Below are positions 1 through 7,173 of a stretch of DNA of 15,965 nucleotides, in pieces. The first letter of the stretch is position 1. Every line of letters starts with the position of its first letter. Source of the stretch: JBBDQZ01 sp040905705 (lineage in GTDB: Bacteria > Bacteroidota > Rhodothermia > Balneolales > Natronogracilivirgulaceae); NCBI GenBank assembly GCA_040905705.1, contig JBBDQZ010000069.1, forward strand, positions 1 through 15,965. The letters run 5' to 3'. The position numbers were made by a program, and so were the translations under genes. The notes under the pieces were generated by a model, which was not told the DNA's origin, made no database searches, and worked only from the letters and a program-made list of their open reading frames with translations.

Positions 1-279
1 TATGAAAACAAGGTAACCCTGGATTTTTCCCGGCCCGGAAAACCCACGGATAATCTCTATATTGAATCATTCAACGGAAGCTTTCGTGATGAGTGTTTGA
101 ATATCCACTGGTTTTTGTCGCTGGAGGATGCACATAAAAAAATAGAAGAATGGCGAGTGGATTATAACCACTATCGCCCTCATAGTTCTATCGAAGATCG
201 TACCCCGGATGAAGTGTACGAAGCACATAAACAAATCCGCCAATCAAGCCCAGATACTCTACTTATGAGTGTCAGTTAA
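1..279 (+). pseudogene. IS3-family transposase (OrfB), C-terminal part, cut by window start
   Basis: The frame is open from base 1 to a TAA at 277-279 (92 residues). It carries the end of a DDE integrase core: NLYIESFNGSFRDECLN followed by WRVDYNHYRPHSSI and TPDEVY, the usual C-terminal signature of IS3/IS2-type OrfB transposases. The glutamate of IESFNG (codon 64-66) is the third catalytic acid of the DDE triad. The two aspartates and the helix-turn-helix partner OrfA would lie before the window, so it cannot be told whether the element is intact. The stop is followed directly by a G-rich run (281-290) and TCA, plausibly the right end of the element. Its role is cut-and-paste or copy-out transposition of the host IS. 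Family assignment is firm; the type is given as pseudogene only because the 5' part is not visible. Confidence 0.85.
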
Positions 280-293
280 TGGGGAGGGGGTCA
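280..293. repeat. Probable right terminal end of the IS3-type element
   Basis: The bases directly after the transposase stop are a G-rich run ending in TCA. IS3-family elements commonly end TGA...TCA with the transposase stop very close to the right inverted repeat. The matching left end is outside the window, so the inverted repeat and any target duplication cannot be confirmed. Confidence 0.35.
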
Positions 294-394
294 ATTCCAT
301 CACCATATTCACTTGTTGGAAGTGTCAACATCCCGGGAATCTTACATCCGGAGCGATGTGATTCCGAGATCCAGCTCGTCATAATCATGCATAC

Positions 395-442
395 TGTTAT
401 TTTCCGAAAACGTGACATTGTTATTTGCCGATCACACTTTAT
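395..442. repeat. Two tandem ~24-bp imperfect repeats
   Basis: TGTTATTT.CCGA occurs at 395 and again at 419, exactly 24 bp later, with further agreement (AC, then AT) across each unit. Multiple spaced copies of a 20-odd-bp sequence are typical of IS21-family ends, where they bind transposase. No istA or istB gene is visible, so this would be a solo end or scar. The call is tentative. Confidence 0.35.
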
Positions 443-515
443 TGTCATTTACAGCGGCTAGCATCTTATTACGTGTGTGAAGATCGATTCCGAGTATATC
501 ATGGACATCCTCCAT
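432..515 (-). CDS. Small ORF or gene remnant, 27 aa, unknown
   Basis: On the minus strand an ATG at 513-515 opens 27 codons to a TGA at 432-434, reading MEDVHDILGIDL then HTRNKMLAAVNDNKV. The frame stays open a few codons further upstream of the ATG (LTTKS) before a stop. The composition looks like a folded, charged helical segment rather than random translation, and it ends inside the tandem repeats at 395-442. There is no clear ribosome-binding site. It may be the tail of a decayed gene, possibly transposon-borne. I do not recognise the family. Confidence 0.25.
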   Translation of the reverse strand: MEDVHDILGIDLHTRNKMLAAVNDNKV

Positions 516-560
516 TGATTTGGTGGTAAGGTTACCAAAAGTTAATCAGGGGGATGTCCA
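502..560. repeat. 59-bp interrupted palindrome with three nested matching blocks
   Basis: Outer arms TGGACATCCTCC (502-513) and GGGGGATGTCCA (549-560) are inverted with one mismatch. TGATT in the left arm pairs with AATCA in the right. The centre holds GGTAA-GG-TTACC (525-536). Both outer arms are centred on the same point (about 531) as the inner one, so this is one extended imperfect dyad. There is no T-run, so it is not an ordinary intrinsic terminator. It lies 43 bp beyond the stop of the minus-strand gene ending at 603. A recombination or insertion site, or a regulator-binding site, are possible. Confidence 0.5.
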
Positions 561-602
561 CAAAAAGATCAGGAATTACTGGTTATAGCTCGTCTCTTTT
601 TT

Positions 603-1313
603 TCAAAATTTAATTTGATACCTTATTAAGGTAGTACCTTTGATTTGATGTAATGGATTGATATTAAATTCCTGTGATTTAGCAATATAATCTTGGTTTG
701 AATACAATGAGGTGACCTCACCTATGCGATTAATTTCTCTGCTTCGTCTGGGAGCATCAATCCATGACCATACCCAAATACCAAGATATATTACTGCACC
801 TGCAACAATCGTATCCTCGTCTTCTGATGCCAACATGCCTACGCCCAATAATCCTCCCAATGACATTCCAGCACCTTTTCCTGAATCACCATTGTAGAAT
901 TGTCCAATCCCAGGGAAAAGAAAAAAGCTTAGCGCCCATGATGTAGTTGGATTCTTAATATTTTGTCTAGTATCAGTCGTCGCAACTCCCCTTTCGATTC
1001 TTTCTATAATGTCCCATTGAATTGCATGTCTGTTTCCGGCACGATCTTCTATAATTATGCGGTCGTTAGGAAATTCTTCGACAATTCTACCCCTGTAAGA
1101 GCTGCCGTCTTTAGTATGCACAATGTCTTCTGTGGGCTGATTTAGCCCAAATGGATTAAGTAGTGGATAATTGATGATATTATCCGCACTCGTATTTAAA
1201 CTCCAACTATCTGAATTTAAATTGCTTGTCGCAACTTGTGAATAAGCCTGCTGCACAGATAAGGAGATTTGTATACAAAGTACGATGAATAAGATGTTTT
1301 TTTTGATTTTCAT
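603..1313 (-). CDS. Exported/membrane protein with a TM2-like hydrophobic domain, unknown function
   Basis: 236 aa. Residues 1-26 form a signal peptide ending AYSQ. Residues 63-108 form a small beta-rich segment (IVHTKDGSSYRGRIVE, then IIIEDRAG and IQWDIIERIERG) like the short domains that often precede membrane regions in Bacteroidota hypothetical proteins. Residues 126-185 contain SWALSFFLFPGIGQFYNGD and two or three hydrophobic stretches, resembling TM2 or DUF5683-type domains. The tail (186-236) is polar. The ATG is preceded by GGGGAAG at suitable spacing, which supports this start. It stands alone between IS debris downstream and a decayed region upstream. Function is unknown; a cell-envelope role is inferred from export and the hydrophobic segment. 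Confidence 0.75.
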   Translation of the reverse strand: MKIKKNILFIVLCIQISLSVQQAYSQVATSNLNSDSWSLNTSADNIINYPLLNPFGLNQPTEDIVHTKDGSSYRGRIVEEFPNDRIIIEDRAGNRHAIQWDIIERIERGVATTDTRQNIKNPTTSWALSFFLFPGIGQFYNGDSGKGAGMSLGGLLGVGMLASEDEDTIVAGAVIYLGIWVWSWIDAPRRSREINRIGEVTSLYSNQDYIAKSQEFNINPLHQIKGTTLIRYQIKF

Positions 1314-1531
1314 AAAACTTCCCCATTTGTTGTTTATAAAGCTGCTATTTAAATTTTAACATGAGAGCTTTTTCTGTGTCGTTTTTACGGATTTACCCTA
1401 AAACGTCGTACGGTTTGTGTTACCGGGTGATCAGTAATGATATTCAGAAACGAGTCTGAACTTCAGACTGCACGAAATGGCTTTCTATATGGCAAAACTA
1501 TATGTTTATAAATGACGTATGGTGTTTTTAT
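1314..1531. promoter_or_regulatory. Upstream region of the minus-strand exported protein
   Basis: AT-rich DNA before the ATG at 1313 must contain that gene's promoter, but I could not pick clear -33/-7 elements. No coding frame or RNA gene was seen on either strand here. Confidence 0.3.
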
Positions 1532-1843
1532 TTAGTTGAGTGGGACAACCAACACATTTGGTTGATTATGACGAATTTCAACAGGACGCCATTCACCAAT
1601 CTTTCCCTAAACATTGTGGATAATGACGATCTCATTCGGAATGCCACCGGTTTTTGAAAGAGTTAGGCCTGTTTCCTGATGCCTTCCTGTTAAATTGTGA
1701 AGATTTGTAATAAGGTGAAGTCCATTATTCGGAGTATTTACTACAATGCAGTACCTGTAGCAAGTATTTGTCCATTGAATTGCATTTGGATAAGCAAGGA
1801 TTGTACTGATTGCTTTGAAATGGAATGCATATTTATCTGAAAC
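1532..1843 (-). pseudogene. Decayed coding remnant with one internal stop, unknown family
   Basis: Minus-strand codons are open from 1843 to a TAG at 1607-1609 (78 codons), then continue in the same frame for 24 codons to a TAA at 1532-1534. The first part reads like a folded protein (AISTILAYPNAIQW, IVVNTPNNGLHLI, GGIPNEIVIIHN). The part after the TAG also does (GKIGEWRPVEIRHN, QPNVLVVPLN). The stop could be a CAG-to-TAG nonsense change. Upstream the frame is closed by a TAA at 1844-1846 and no start codon fits, so the N-terminal part is lost. I do not recognise the family. Protein-like sense on both sides of the stop is the argument for a dead gene rather than non-coding DNA. Confidence 0.45.
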
Positions 1844-2021
1844 TTAACTAATTATTACCGCACAAAAATATCGATATGGAATTACTTCACCCTCAAAAAA
1901 TCATAATTTTTATTCCGTTTCCGTTATTTTAATATAATCAGTCCTTAATTCCAAAAATATCAGGACACGCAGGGCATAAAACCCCACGTATCCATTTCAC
2001 TCAGCACCTCTCCTGGTGTAA
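1844..2021. other. Short region between gene remnant and phage ATPase
   Basis: AT-rich, with no supported gene. It contains only very short frames just beyond the stop of the phage ATPase gene, for example a 20-codon GTG frame with a good AGGAGAGG before it. Such stubs could be the first codons of a lost phage gene, but are too short to call. Confidence 0.3.
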
Positions 2022-2906
2022 TCACCTGACTCCATCCATTTCCGGCTCAGGACGCATCTTCTTCCTCATACCGTCAATAAGCCGTTGTATCTGATTTCCG
2101 GACAAATGCGAAGCCTCCTCGAGCTGTCCACCGGAAATATGCCGGACAAGTTCCTTTCGTTTACTGTCCCAAGCTTCACCGTACAGCTCGGTACCGATGG
2201 TTTCAAGCTCTTCCTGAAGAGACAGGGAAGGATCAACGCCGCCTTTGAGCCACTCTGAGATGGTTCTGCCGGTATCCTCGGTAATTTGGAATATTTTATC
2301 CACAAACAGGTTAGTTCGATCCTTGTCGGCCATAGCCTGATGTGCTGAGTCCAAGTTAAACACCACAGCAAACTCAAATTCCGACCCATCTCGTGCGATG
2401 GGTGCTAATCCAAGCTTTTTCGGAACCGAACGACCTTTATCGTCTTTTTCAACAAGGTATTCGGTTTTGGATCGCATAGCAGCAATCACATGTATATTGG
2501 ACTGTAACTTTGAATTTAATACAGCTTTGTATCTTTTTCCGGCTTCTGCCCAGTTTCCAAATGTGGAACCACCCCTTGCATCCAAAGATTCTTTGAAACT
2601 GAGCGTGCCTTCCCAACAATGAGAAAAGGAGTCGATAATAACCACATTGTAACCCTGTACTTCAGCCTCTTTTATAGCCGATATAAACTTATCATGAGTG
2701 TAAGGTGGTGATATGGGGCATATATCGAAATCAAAGAATTCAGAGTATAAACTTGAACTCTGGTTTTCTGTGTCAATAACAGCTATTCTACCGTTTTCAG
2801 CTAATCCAGTGGCAAGGCGTAAAGCCGAATACGTTTTACCCGAGCCACTTGCGCCTGTTACGGCCACTTTGATTTTTGTGTTTTGCCTTATTGCTTTTTG
2901 AAACAT
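2022..2906 (-). CDS. Phage AAA ATPase, Sak4/RecA-like (AAA_24 type)
   Basis: 294 aa. Walker A GASGSGKT lies at 18-25, followed by a strand with IAVIDTENQSSS (41-52). Walker B NVVIIDSFSHCW at 87-98 is followed by GSEFEFAVVFNLD. This is the arrangement of the phage AAA_24 nucleotide-binding proteins, some of which (Sak4) are RecA-like single-strand annealing or strand-exchange helpers that work with phage SSB. The helical C-terminus (LYGEAWDSKRKELV, then LSGNQIQRLIDGMRKKM) resembles the small C-terminal helices common in phage recombination proteins. GGAG six bases before the ATG supports the start. It follows a Gp157-like fragment by 22 bp, a neighbour pair common in phage recombination modules. 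No other phage genes remain, so it is a prophage scrap. The ATPase core looks intact; whether it is expressed is unknown. Confidence 0.8.
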   Translation of the reverse strand: MFQKAIRQNTKIKVAVTGASGSGKTYSALRLATGLAENGRIAVIDTENQSSSLYSEFFDFDICPISPPYTHDKFISAIKEAEVQGYNVVIIDSFSHCWEGTLSFKESLDARGGSTFGNWAEAGKRYKAVLNSKLQSNIHVIAAMRSKTEYLVEKDDKGRSVPKKLGLAPIARDGSEFEFAVVFNLDSAHQAMADKDRTNLFVDKIFQITEDTGRTISEWLKGGVDPSLSLQEELETIGTELYGEAWDSKRKELVRHISGGQLEEASHLSGNQIQRLIDGMRKKMRPEPEMDGVR

Positions 2907-2928
2907 AGTTTTCTCCGTTTAGTATGGT

Positions 2929-3150
2929 TTATCTAATTCTAAGATGGCTTCCCCTTGGCAGTATCCGGGCAAATCTCATTGCTTCTTCGTTTCCGCTCAG
3001 AAGGGCATCCCTGAGTGCGGACATATCAGGCTCCCGGAAAACTTTGACGAATTCTTCCGGGAGGGATTCAGGGGTGATATCTTCATTCAGTGCGACCGGT
3101 AGCTGTCCGCCATTGTGGCGTCCTTCTTTTTTTTCGCCCACAGCTTGCAT
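2929..3150 (-). pseudogene. Gp157-like phage protein, C-terminal fragment (73 aa)
   Basis: The readable part, NGGQLPVALNEDI, then LPEEFVKVFREPDMSALRDAL and FARILPRGSHLRIR, matches the conserved C-terminal half of siphovirus Gp157-like proteins. Those usually end with a proline-rich step, EPD..A(I/L), and a final R.LRI segment. The family is normally about 150-190 aa with a long N-terminal coiled coil, which is missing here. Only about 14 unrelated residues (MQAVGEKKEGRH) precede the match, and a TAA sits directly before the ATG. The gene therefore looks 5'-truncated at about 3110-3150. It is co-oriented with the AAA ATPase 22 bp downstream. Family recognition is from remembered motifs. Confidence 0.55.
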
Positions 3151-3401
3151 TTATTATCTTTCTATGTTTCGCAGCCATATTCATTCCCTTTCTGATCATC
3201 GTATTATTTAAGGAAAAACGTTATGGTTGGCTGGCTTTCTTCTTTTTGTTCGTAGTTGCCCCGGGTGGAGTAATTTATGCAGGGTGGCATGATTCCAGTG
3301 TTCAAGGACTGGATATGATTGCCAGGTCAGTCCCGATTGCCTTGTTTCTTTTATACAGTTTTTTGCTAAAAGCCTCAATTTCAACAATGAAAGATATTTA
3401 A
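3141..3401 (+). pseudogene. Small membrane protein, 5'-truncated
   Basis: Plus-strand frame ending at TAA 3399-3401. From about 3141 it encodes three hydrophobic segments: AFIIFLCFAAIFIPFLIIVL, WLAFFFLFVVAPGGVIYAG and IARSVPIALFLLYSFLL. A KEKRYG loop separates the first two, which looks like a real multi-span membrane protein. No ATG precedes the first segment. The frame can be extended only to a GTG at 3090, which lies inside the antisense phage fragment and yields an unrelated leader. The native start therefore appears to have been lost at the same breakpoint that truncates the phage gene. The family is not recognised. The fused GTG version (103 aa) could still be translated. Confidence 0.5.
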
Positions 3402-3415
3402 ATAAGAGAAGAATA

Positions 3416-4543
3416 ATGTACCATATTGAACAGGTGGGAATCATACATAACGACACAAAAAGTGTGGCAAAGGGCGCCAATGCAAGGAATTCGGTTAGCA
3501 CTATCGAAATCCATGAAGCCTTTGTAGAAGGGCTCTTCATGATTGAAACATGTGCCTATTTAGACGTTCTGTTTTATTTTCACAAATCCAATGTTCAACC
3601 AACAGAAAGCTCTTCACTCCGGGGCCGAATTATAACCGGTGAAGAAAAAGGGGTCTTTGCTTCCCGCTCTCCACGAAGGCCGAATGCTATTGGTGTAACC
3701 ACGGTTCGATTATTGGGTCGTGATGGAAACCGGTTGAAGGTCACTGGACTTGATGCCATCGATGGGACCCCTGTCGTGGATATAAAAGCCAGTGACAGTT
3801 CCCATCAGGAATATGGTGAGTTGACCGAAATACATACGGCCATGTTGAAATCCAACCCAAGAATCTCCATATGGAAACATATCATGGCTGGTGATACGGA
3901 AAAGCTTCTGCTACAGGCTGGACAGATTCATGGCCATTATTGTCCGGGACTGGCTATGGGGGTAATGGCTGCTACAACTGCTATGCAAGAGGCCCGCACT
4001 GATTCTGACGGCCTGGAGGATCTGTTGGCAATTGTTGAGACAAACAACTGTTTTTCCGACGGTGTACAGTTGGTCACCGGCTGCTCATTCGGAAATAATA
4101 GCCTGATATTTCATGACCTTGGAAAAACAGCGTTTACGTTAACTCAGCGTAATGGAAATGGATTCCGGGTTATTTCCAGGCCCGATTCTCAAGCTTATAT
4201 CAGCGACTGCTTTCCTGAATTTGATGAACGCTACAAACGAGTAGTGAAACAGGGGAATCGTAATGAAAAAGAGTTGGTAGAGTTTAAAAAATATGGTATC
4301 GAACGGGCTTTCGGAGTACTGAAACTTGACTTTGACAAGTTATTCCATACATCCAGCATAAAGGTAGAAATCCCCGATTATGCTCCTTCTCATGAAAGCG
4401 TAATATGCCGTCGTTGTGGAGAAAGTGTTATGGCTAACAGAGTGATCGACTCTGGTGATGGAAAGCTTTGCCTTTCCTGTTCCAGTTCCGCTATTGCCCA
4501 ACTGGACGGACATGGAATCCGGCAAAACATATATGATAGATGA
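3416..4543 (+). CDS. TrmO/TsaA-like domain fused to FmdE domain with C-terminal zinc ribbon
   Basis: 375 aa. Residues 4-145 match the TsaA/TrmO (UPF0066) fold: a start like QVGIIHNDTKS, then GVFASRSPRRPNAIG (79-93) and the LDAIDGTPVVDIKA strand (112-125). TrmO uses SAM to N6-methylate t6A37 in tRNA. Residues 160-300 match FmdE (formylmethanofuran dehydrogenase subunit E type): HGHYCPGLAMG (172-182) and NNCFSDGVQLVTGCSFGN (210-227), whose His and Cys residues are expected to bind metal. A zinc ribbon follows, CRRC (331-334) and CLSC (352-355). In bacteria FmdE proteins are often linked to molybdenum/tungsten or other metal metabolism, so the TsaA part may not be a tRNA enzyme here. The start has AAGAGAAG before the ATG. 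The stop overlaps the next ORF by ATGA. The fusion is clear from sequence; function is uncertain. Confidence 0.85.
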   Translation: MYHIEQVGIIHNDTKSVAKGANARNSVSTIEIHEAFVEGLFMIETCAYLDVLFYFHKSNVQPTESSSLRGRIITGEEKGVFASRSPRRPNAIGVTTVRLLGRDGNRLKVTGLDAIDGTPVVDIKASDSSHQEYGELTEIHTAMLKSNPRISIWKHIMAGDTEKLLLQAGQIHGHYCPGLAMGVMAATTAMQEARTDSDGLEDLLAIVETNNCFSDGVQLVTGCSFGNNSLIFHDLGKTAFTLTQRNGNGFRVISRPDSQAYISDCFPEFDERYKRVVKQGNRNEKELVEFKKYGIERAFGVLKLDFDKLFHTSSIKVEIPDYAPSHESVICRRCGESVMANRVIDSGDGKLCLSCSSSAIAQLDGHGIRQNIYDR

Positions 4544-4704
4544 GACGATTTGCGAGTGACCTCACGGGAAGCGATAAGCATCCGATGTTACAGATTAATA
4601 AACAGGTCATTGTGGATATGTTACAACGTCTGCTTGCCTGGGATTTGATTCCCCGGTTTCACAAAGCAACTTCAGGTACACCGGAATTAAGATCCCAGTT
4701 TTAA
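4540..4704 (+). CDS. 54-aa ORF translationally coupled to the TrmO-FmdE gene
   Basis: An ATG at 4540-4542 overlaps the TGA of the preceding gene as ATGA, the classic coupling arrangement. The frame runs 54 codons to a TAA at 4702-4704. It reads MRRFASDLTGSDKHPM, then a likely amphipathic helix (QVIVDMLQRLLAWDLIPRF) and a polar tail. There is no separate Shine-Dalgarno, as expected for a coupled gene. Its last 18 bp overlap, antisense, the 3' end of the TonB receptor gene. The family is not recognised. It could be a real small partner protein or the stub of a longer gene lost during rearrangement. Confidence 0.4.
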   Translation: MRRFASDLTGSDKHPMLQINKQVIVDMLQRLLAWDLIPRFHKATSGTPELRSQF

Positions 4705-7173
4705 CTCAATAGTAGCATATATTGTTCTGGGAGGGGATGGAATGATGCCGGGACCGGGGTAACCGGTGGCCCGACGCGTAAAATACCACGAATCCAGCAC
4801 GTTGTTGATGCCCGATTCAACTGTGAACTTTTTGTGCGTAAACGATAAGGAGACATCAACTACATCATAGGCCGGAATCCCCCCCCGTATGCCGCTTTGA
4901 TTGTCTTGCTTGTTTTGTTCTGCATTGGAAGCATCCGTGTATTGGCTGGAAACGCAGGTGTATTGCAATGAACTCATCAGGTTTTTGTAACCGGCCGTAA
5001 GCCCGGTTTTCATGTTGAGAAGAGGAATAAATTCCACATTATTCCCTTTTACTCCGGCAATCTCCGAATCGAAATATTCAGATTTTGTAATTGCGGTATT
5101 TGCAAAAACAGAAAACTTGATATCACGTTGATCCCTGCCGAAAAGAGCTAATAAATTAATCTCTGCCAAACTCTCTATCCCATACATGAAAGCCTGGCCG
5201 GTGTTTCCTCTGAACCGGACTACGCGCCCGGTTTCTTCCCGGTTTCCCTCTGCATTTATCCGCGTTTCGGCTCTAAGTACTTCCCCGATGCGATTATCAT
5301 ATAACAACCCAAATCCACCCAAATCATACGAAAAACTTTCTCCGATACTACCCCGGATTCCCAAGTCGAATGTAAAGCCACTCTCATCCGTGATATCAGG
5401 ATCTACCTGGTATGAGGGGTTTACAATCCTGATATCATTAAAAGTGACCGATCGGTAGTTTTGGGAAAAATTTCCATACAGCTCTGCTTTTGAATTGGGG
5501 AAATAACTAAGCCCCAGGCCAAACAACAGAAAGCTTCGATCAAACATTCGGTTGTCTTCAAATGTTTGGTTTTGAATCGGGTCCCCGGCAAGATCAAAAT
5601 TAATCCGTTTGAAGGTCCCCTTGCTTTCTGTTTTGATATATTCAAATCGAAAACCGGGCGTGACAGAAAAGTTATCCGTCACATAAAATATATTCTCCCC
5701 AAACACGGCAAGATTTTGATTTGGAAAGGTAAAATCAGATTGATTTGGATAATCAGAAAATGGCTCGTCAGCAAGCGTAAAATCTGCTTCTTCGCGTGCC
5801 GTTCCGGGCCCTTGAACAGCCGTGTTCCTGGAGTTATAATATTTGCTGCCAATCAGAATGACCGCATTTTTTTTACCGATGGAATATCTGTTCAAAAGCC
5901 GGATTTCGGTTCCCCAGTTATTAAATTTCCCGAGGATCAGATCTCGGGGTGCATCCAAATCATCTTCCTGGGAAACACGGTGAGTCCGGAATCCAACTGA
6001 TTTTCGGGAAGCATCCAGCCCAAACACAAGAATACTCAACCTGGTTTGGTAGGAAAAGTCATGTTCAAAATTCAGAGAAGCCAGTTTCCAGTTTACATCA
6101 AACCAGTTGCGTGTTCGGTTGCTAACAGTTGGATCGCGATAGAACTGGGCATCCGTCAACCCGCCCGGCTGTTGAGCCAGGTAATCCAGGTAGGTAAAAT
6201 CCAGCTCGACCCTGGTTCGGTCATTGAATTGATAATCCGTGTAGAAATACAAATTGTTAGATTCGAAATTGGAATTGGGACGAAATCCATCTCCTTTCTT
6301 GTAATTATTATAGACATAATAACCGAGGTTTCCGGTAACTCCGCTAACGCTGTTGAATGATGTGAAGAGTGTGTTGGAACCCAGTGATTGACGTGAAATA
6401 ACTTGAACGGCCCTGTCTCTGACCGGTTTTTTCATTCTAAAATTCAACAATCCGCCAAACTGAGTTCCATATTGCAGAGAAGCCGCTCCCCGAATAATCT
6501 GGATTTCCTGAAGCCCTTCGGCCGGAGGTGTGTAATAGCTTTCGGGATATCCCAGTACATCGGCACTGATCTCATATCCGTTTTGCCGGACGTTGAAGTT
6601 GGATGAGCGATTGGGATCGAGCCCGCGGCCGCCGATATTTAATTGCAATCCGGCATCATTGGTTTCATAAATATTCAGTCCGGATATCTGTCCGTAAATT
6701 TGCCGGGCCTTATTGGATGATGTATTCACTACCATTTGATCCAGGGAAATAACCTCGTTTTTCTTTCCTGCATATATAGAGGTCCCTTCTACTTGCCGAA
6801 GGCGCCTCACCCCGAAAATTTTATTTCGCTCAAAAATAACAGCCACTTCCGACATTTCACGGGACAGTTTTTGGATCTCAATATTTAAATCCAAATTACC
6901 TGAATCCAGATTTACAGCCCTGTTTACAACCTCATAACCGTGCTTAAAAAAGAAAAGGTTATAGTGCCCATCGGAGAGATGGTTCATTTCAAAATAGCCC
7001 TCCTCATCACTTTGGTATAATTTTCCGGCGTTATTATCATAGATGTCGACACCTTCAACAGGTTCACCGGTTTCCGCATCGGTGATTAAACCCGAAATCC
7101 GATGCTGTGCAAATACATTCACAGAAAACAGAAAGAGCATTATTAGCAGACTAAAGGCCTTTAATCTCATCAT
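4687..7173 (-). CDS. TonB-dependent outer-membrane receptor, FecA-like
   Basis: 828 aa from the first ATG; a TTG one codon earlier also fits. Signal peptide about 1-23 (ends NVFAQ). Residues 25-105 form a carboxypeptidase-regulatory-like beta domain (ISGLITDAETGEPVEGVDIY). A plug domain spans about 140-252 (QISGLNIYETNDAGLQLNI, GGRGLDPNRSSNFNVRQNG, EIQIIRGAASLQYGTQFGG). The rest is a 22-strand-type barrel ending RTIYATIELKLGS. Such receptors import ferric complexes, haem or other scarce ligands using TonB-ExbBD energy. The plug resembles Fe-dicitrate (FecA) receptors; the ligand is not determined. The start overlaps the end of the carboxylase-like gene by 23 bp and has no Shine-Dalgarno, which suggests translational coupling. 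It is the last gene of the operon and its 3' end meets the convergent 54-aa ORF. Confidence 0.93.
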   Translation of the reverse strand: MMRLKAFSLLIMLFLFSVNVFAQHRISGLITDAETGEPVEGVDIYDNNAGKLYQSDEEGYFEMNHLSDGHYNLFFFKHGYEVVNRAVNLDSGNLDLNIEIQKLSREMSEVAVIFERNKIFGVRRLRQVEGTSIYAGKKNEVISLDQMVVNTSSNKARQIYGQISGLNIYETNDAGLQLNIGGRGLDPNRSSNFNVRQNGYEISADVLGYPESYYTPPAEGLQEIQIIRGAASLQYGTQFGGLLNFRMKKPVRDRAVQVISRQSLGSNTLFTSFNSVSGVTGNLGYYVYNNYKKGDGFRPNSNFESNNLYFYTDYQFNDRTRVELDFTYLDYLAQQPGGLTDAQFYRDPTVSNRTRNWFDVNWKLASLNFEHDFSYQTRLSILVFGLDASRKSVGFRTHRVSQEDDLDAPRDLILGKFNNWGTEIRLLNRYSIGKKNAVILIGSKYYNSRNTAVQGPGTAREEADFTLADEPFSDYPNQSDFTFPNQNLAVFGENIFYVTDNFSVTPGFRFEYIKTESKGTFKRINFDLAGDPIQNQTFEDNRMFDRSFLLFGLGLSYFPNSKAELYGNFSQNYRSVTFNDIRIVNPSYQVDPDITDESGFTFDLGIRGSIGESFSYDLGGFGLLYDNRIGEVLRAETRINAEGNREETGRVVRFRGNTGQAFMYGIESLAEINLLALFGRDQRDIKFSVFANTAITKSEYFDSEIAGVKGNNVEFIPLLNMKTGLTAGYKNLMSSLQYTCVSSQYTDASNAEQNKQDNQSGIRGGIPAYDVVDVSLSFTHKKFTVESGINNVLDSWYFTRRATGYPGPGIIPSPPRTIYATIELKLGS

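Larger units (their letters stand above)
294..602. other. Gene-poor stretch after the IS end
   Basis: There is no convincing full-length gene between the IS end and the minus-strand gene ending at 603. The stretch holds the 24-bp tandem repeat pair, the 27-codon antisense frame and the 59-bp dyad. A plus-strand frame at 279-461 opens on an ATG overlapping the transposase stop, but its residue content looks random and I do not consider it a gene. Confidence 0.5.

Noticed and set aside
279..461. 60-aa plus-strand ORF after the transposase
   Set aside because: Composition looks random and it runs through the repeat region; its ATG only chances to overlap the transposase stop.
1945..2020. Very short frames after the phage ATPase stop, one with AGGAGAGG and GTG
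   Set aside because: About 20 codons only; may be a lost phage gene stub but cannot be supported.
3208..3540. 110-aa minus-strand ORF
   Set aside because: Antisense to the membrane fragment and the start of the TrmO-FmdE gene; composition is that of a reverse reading.
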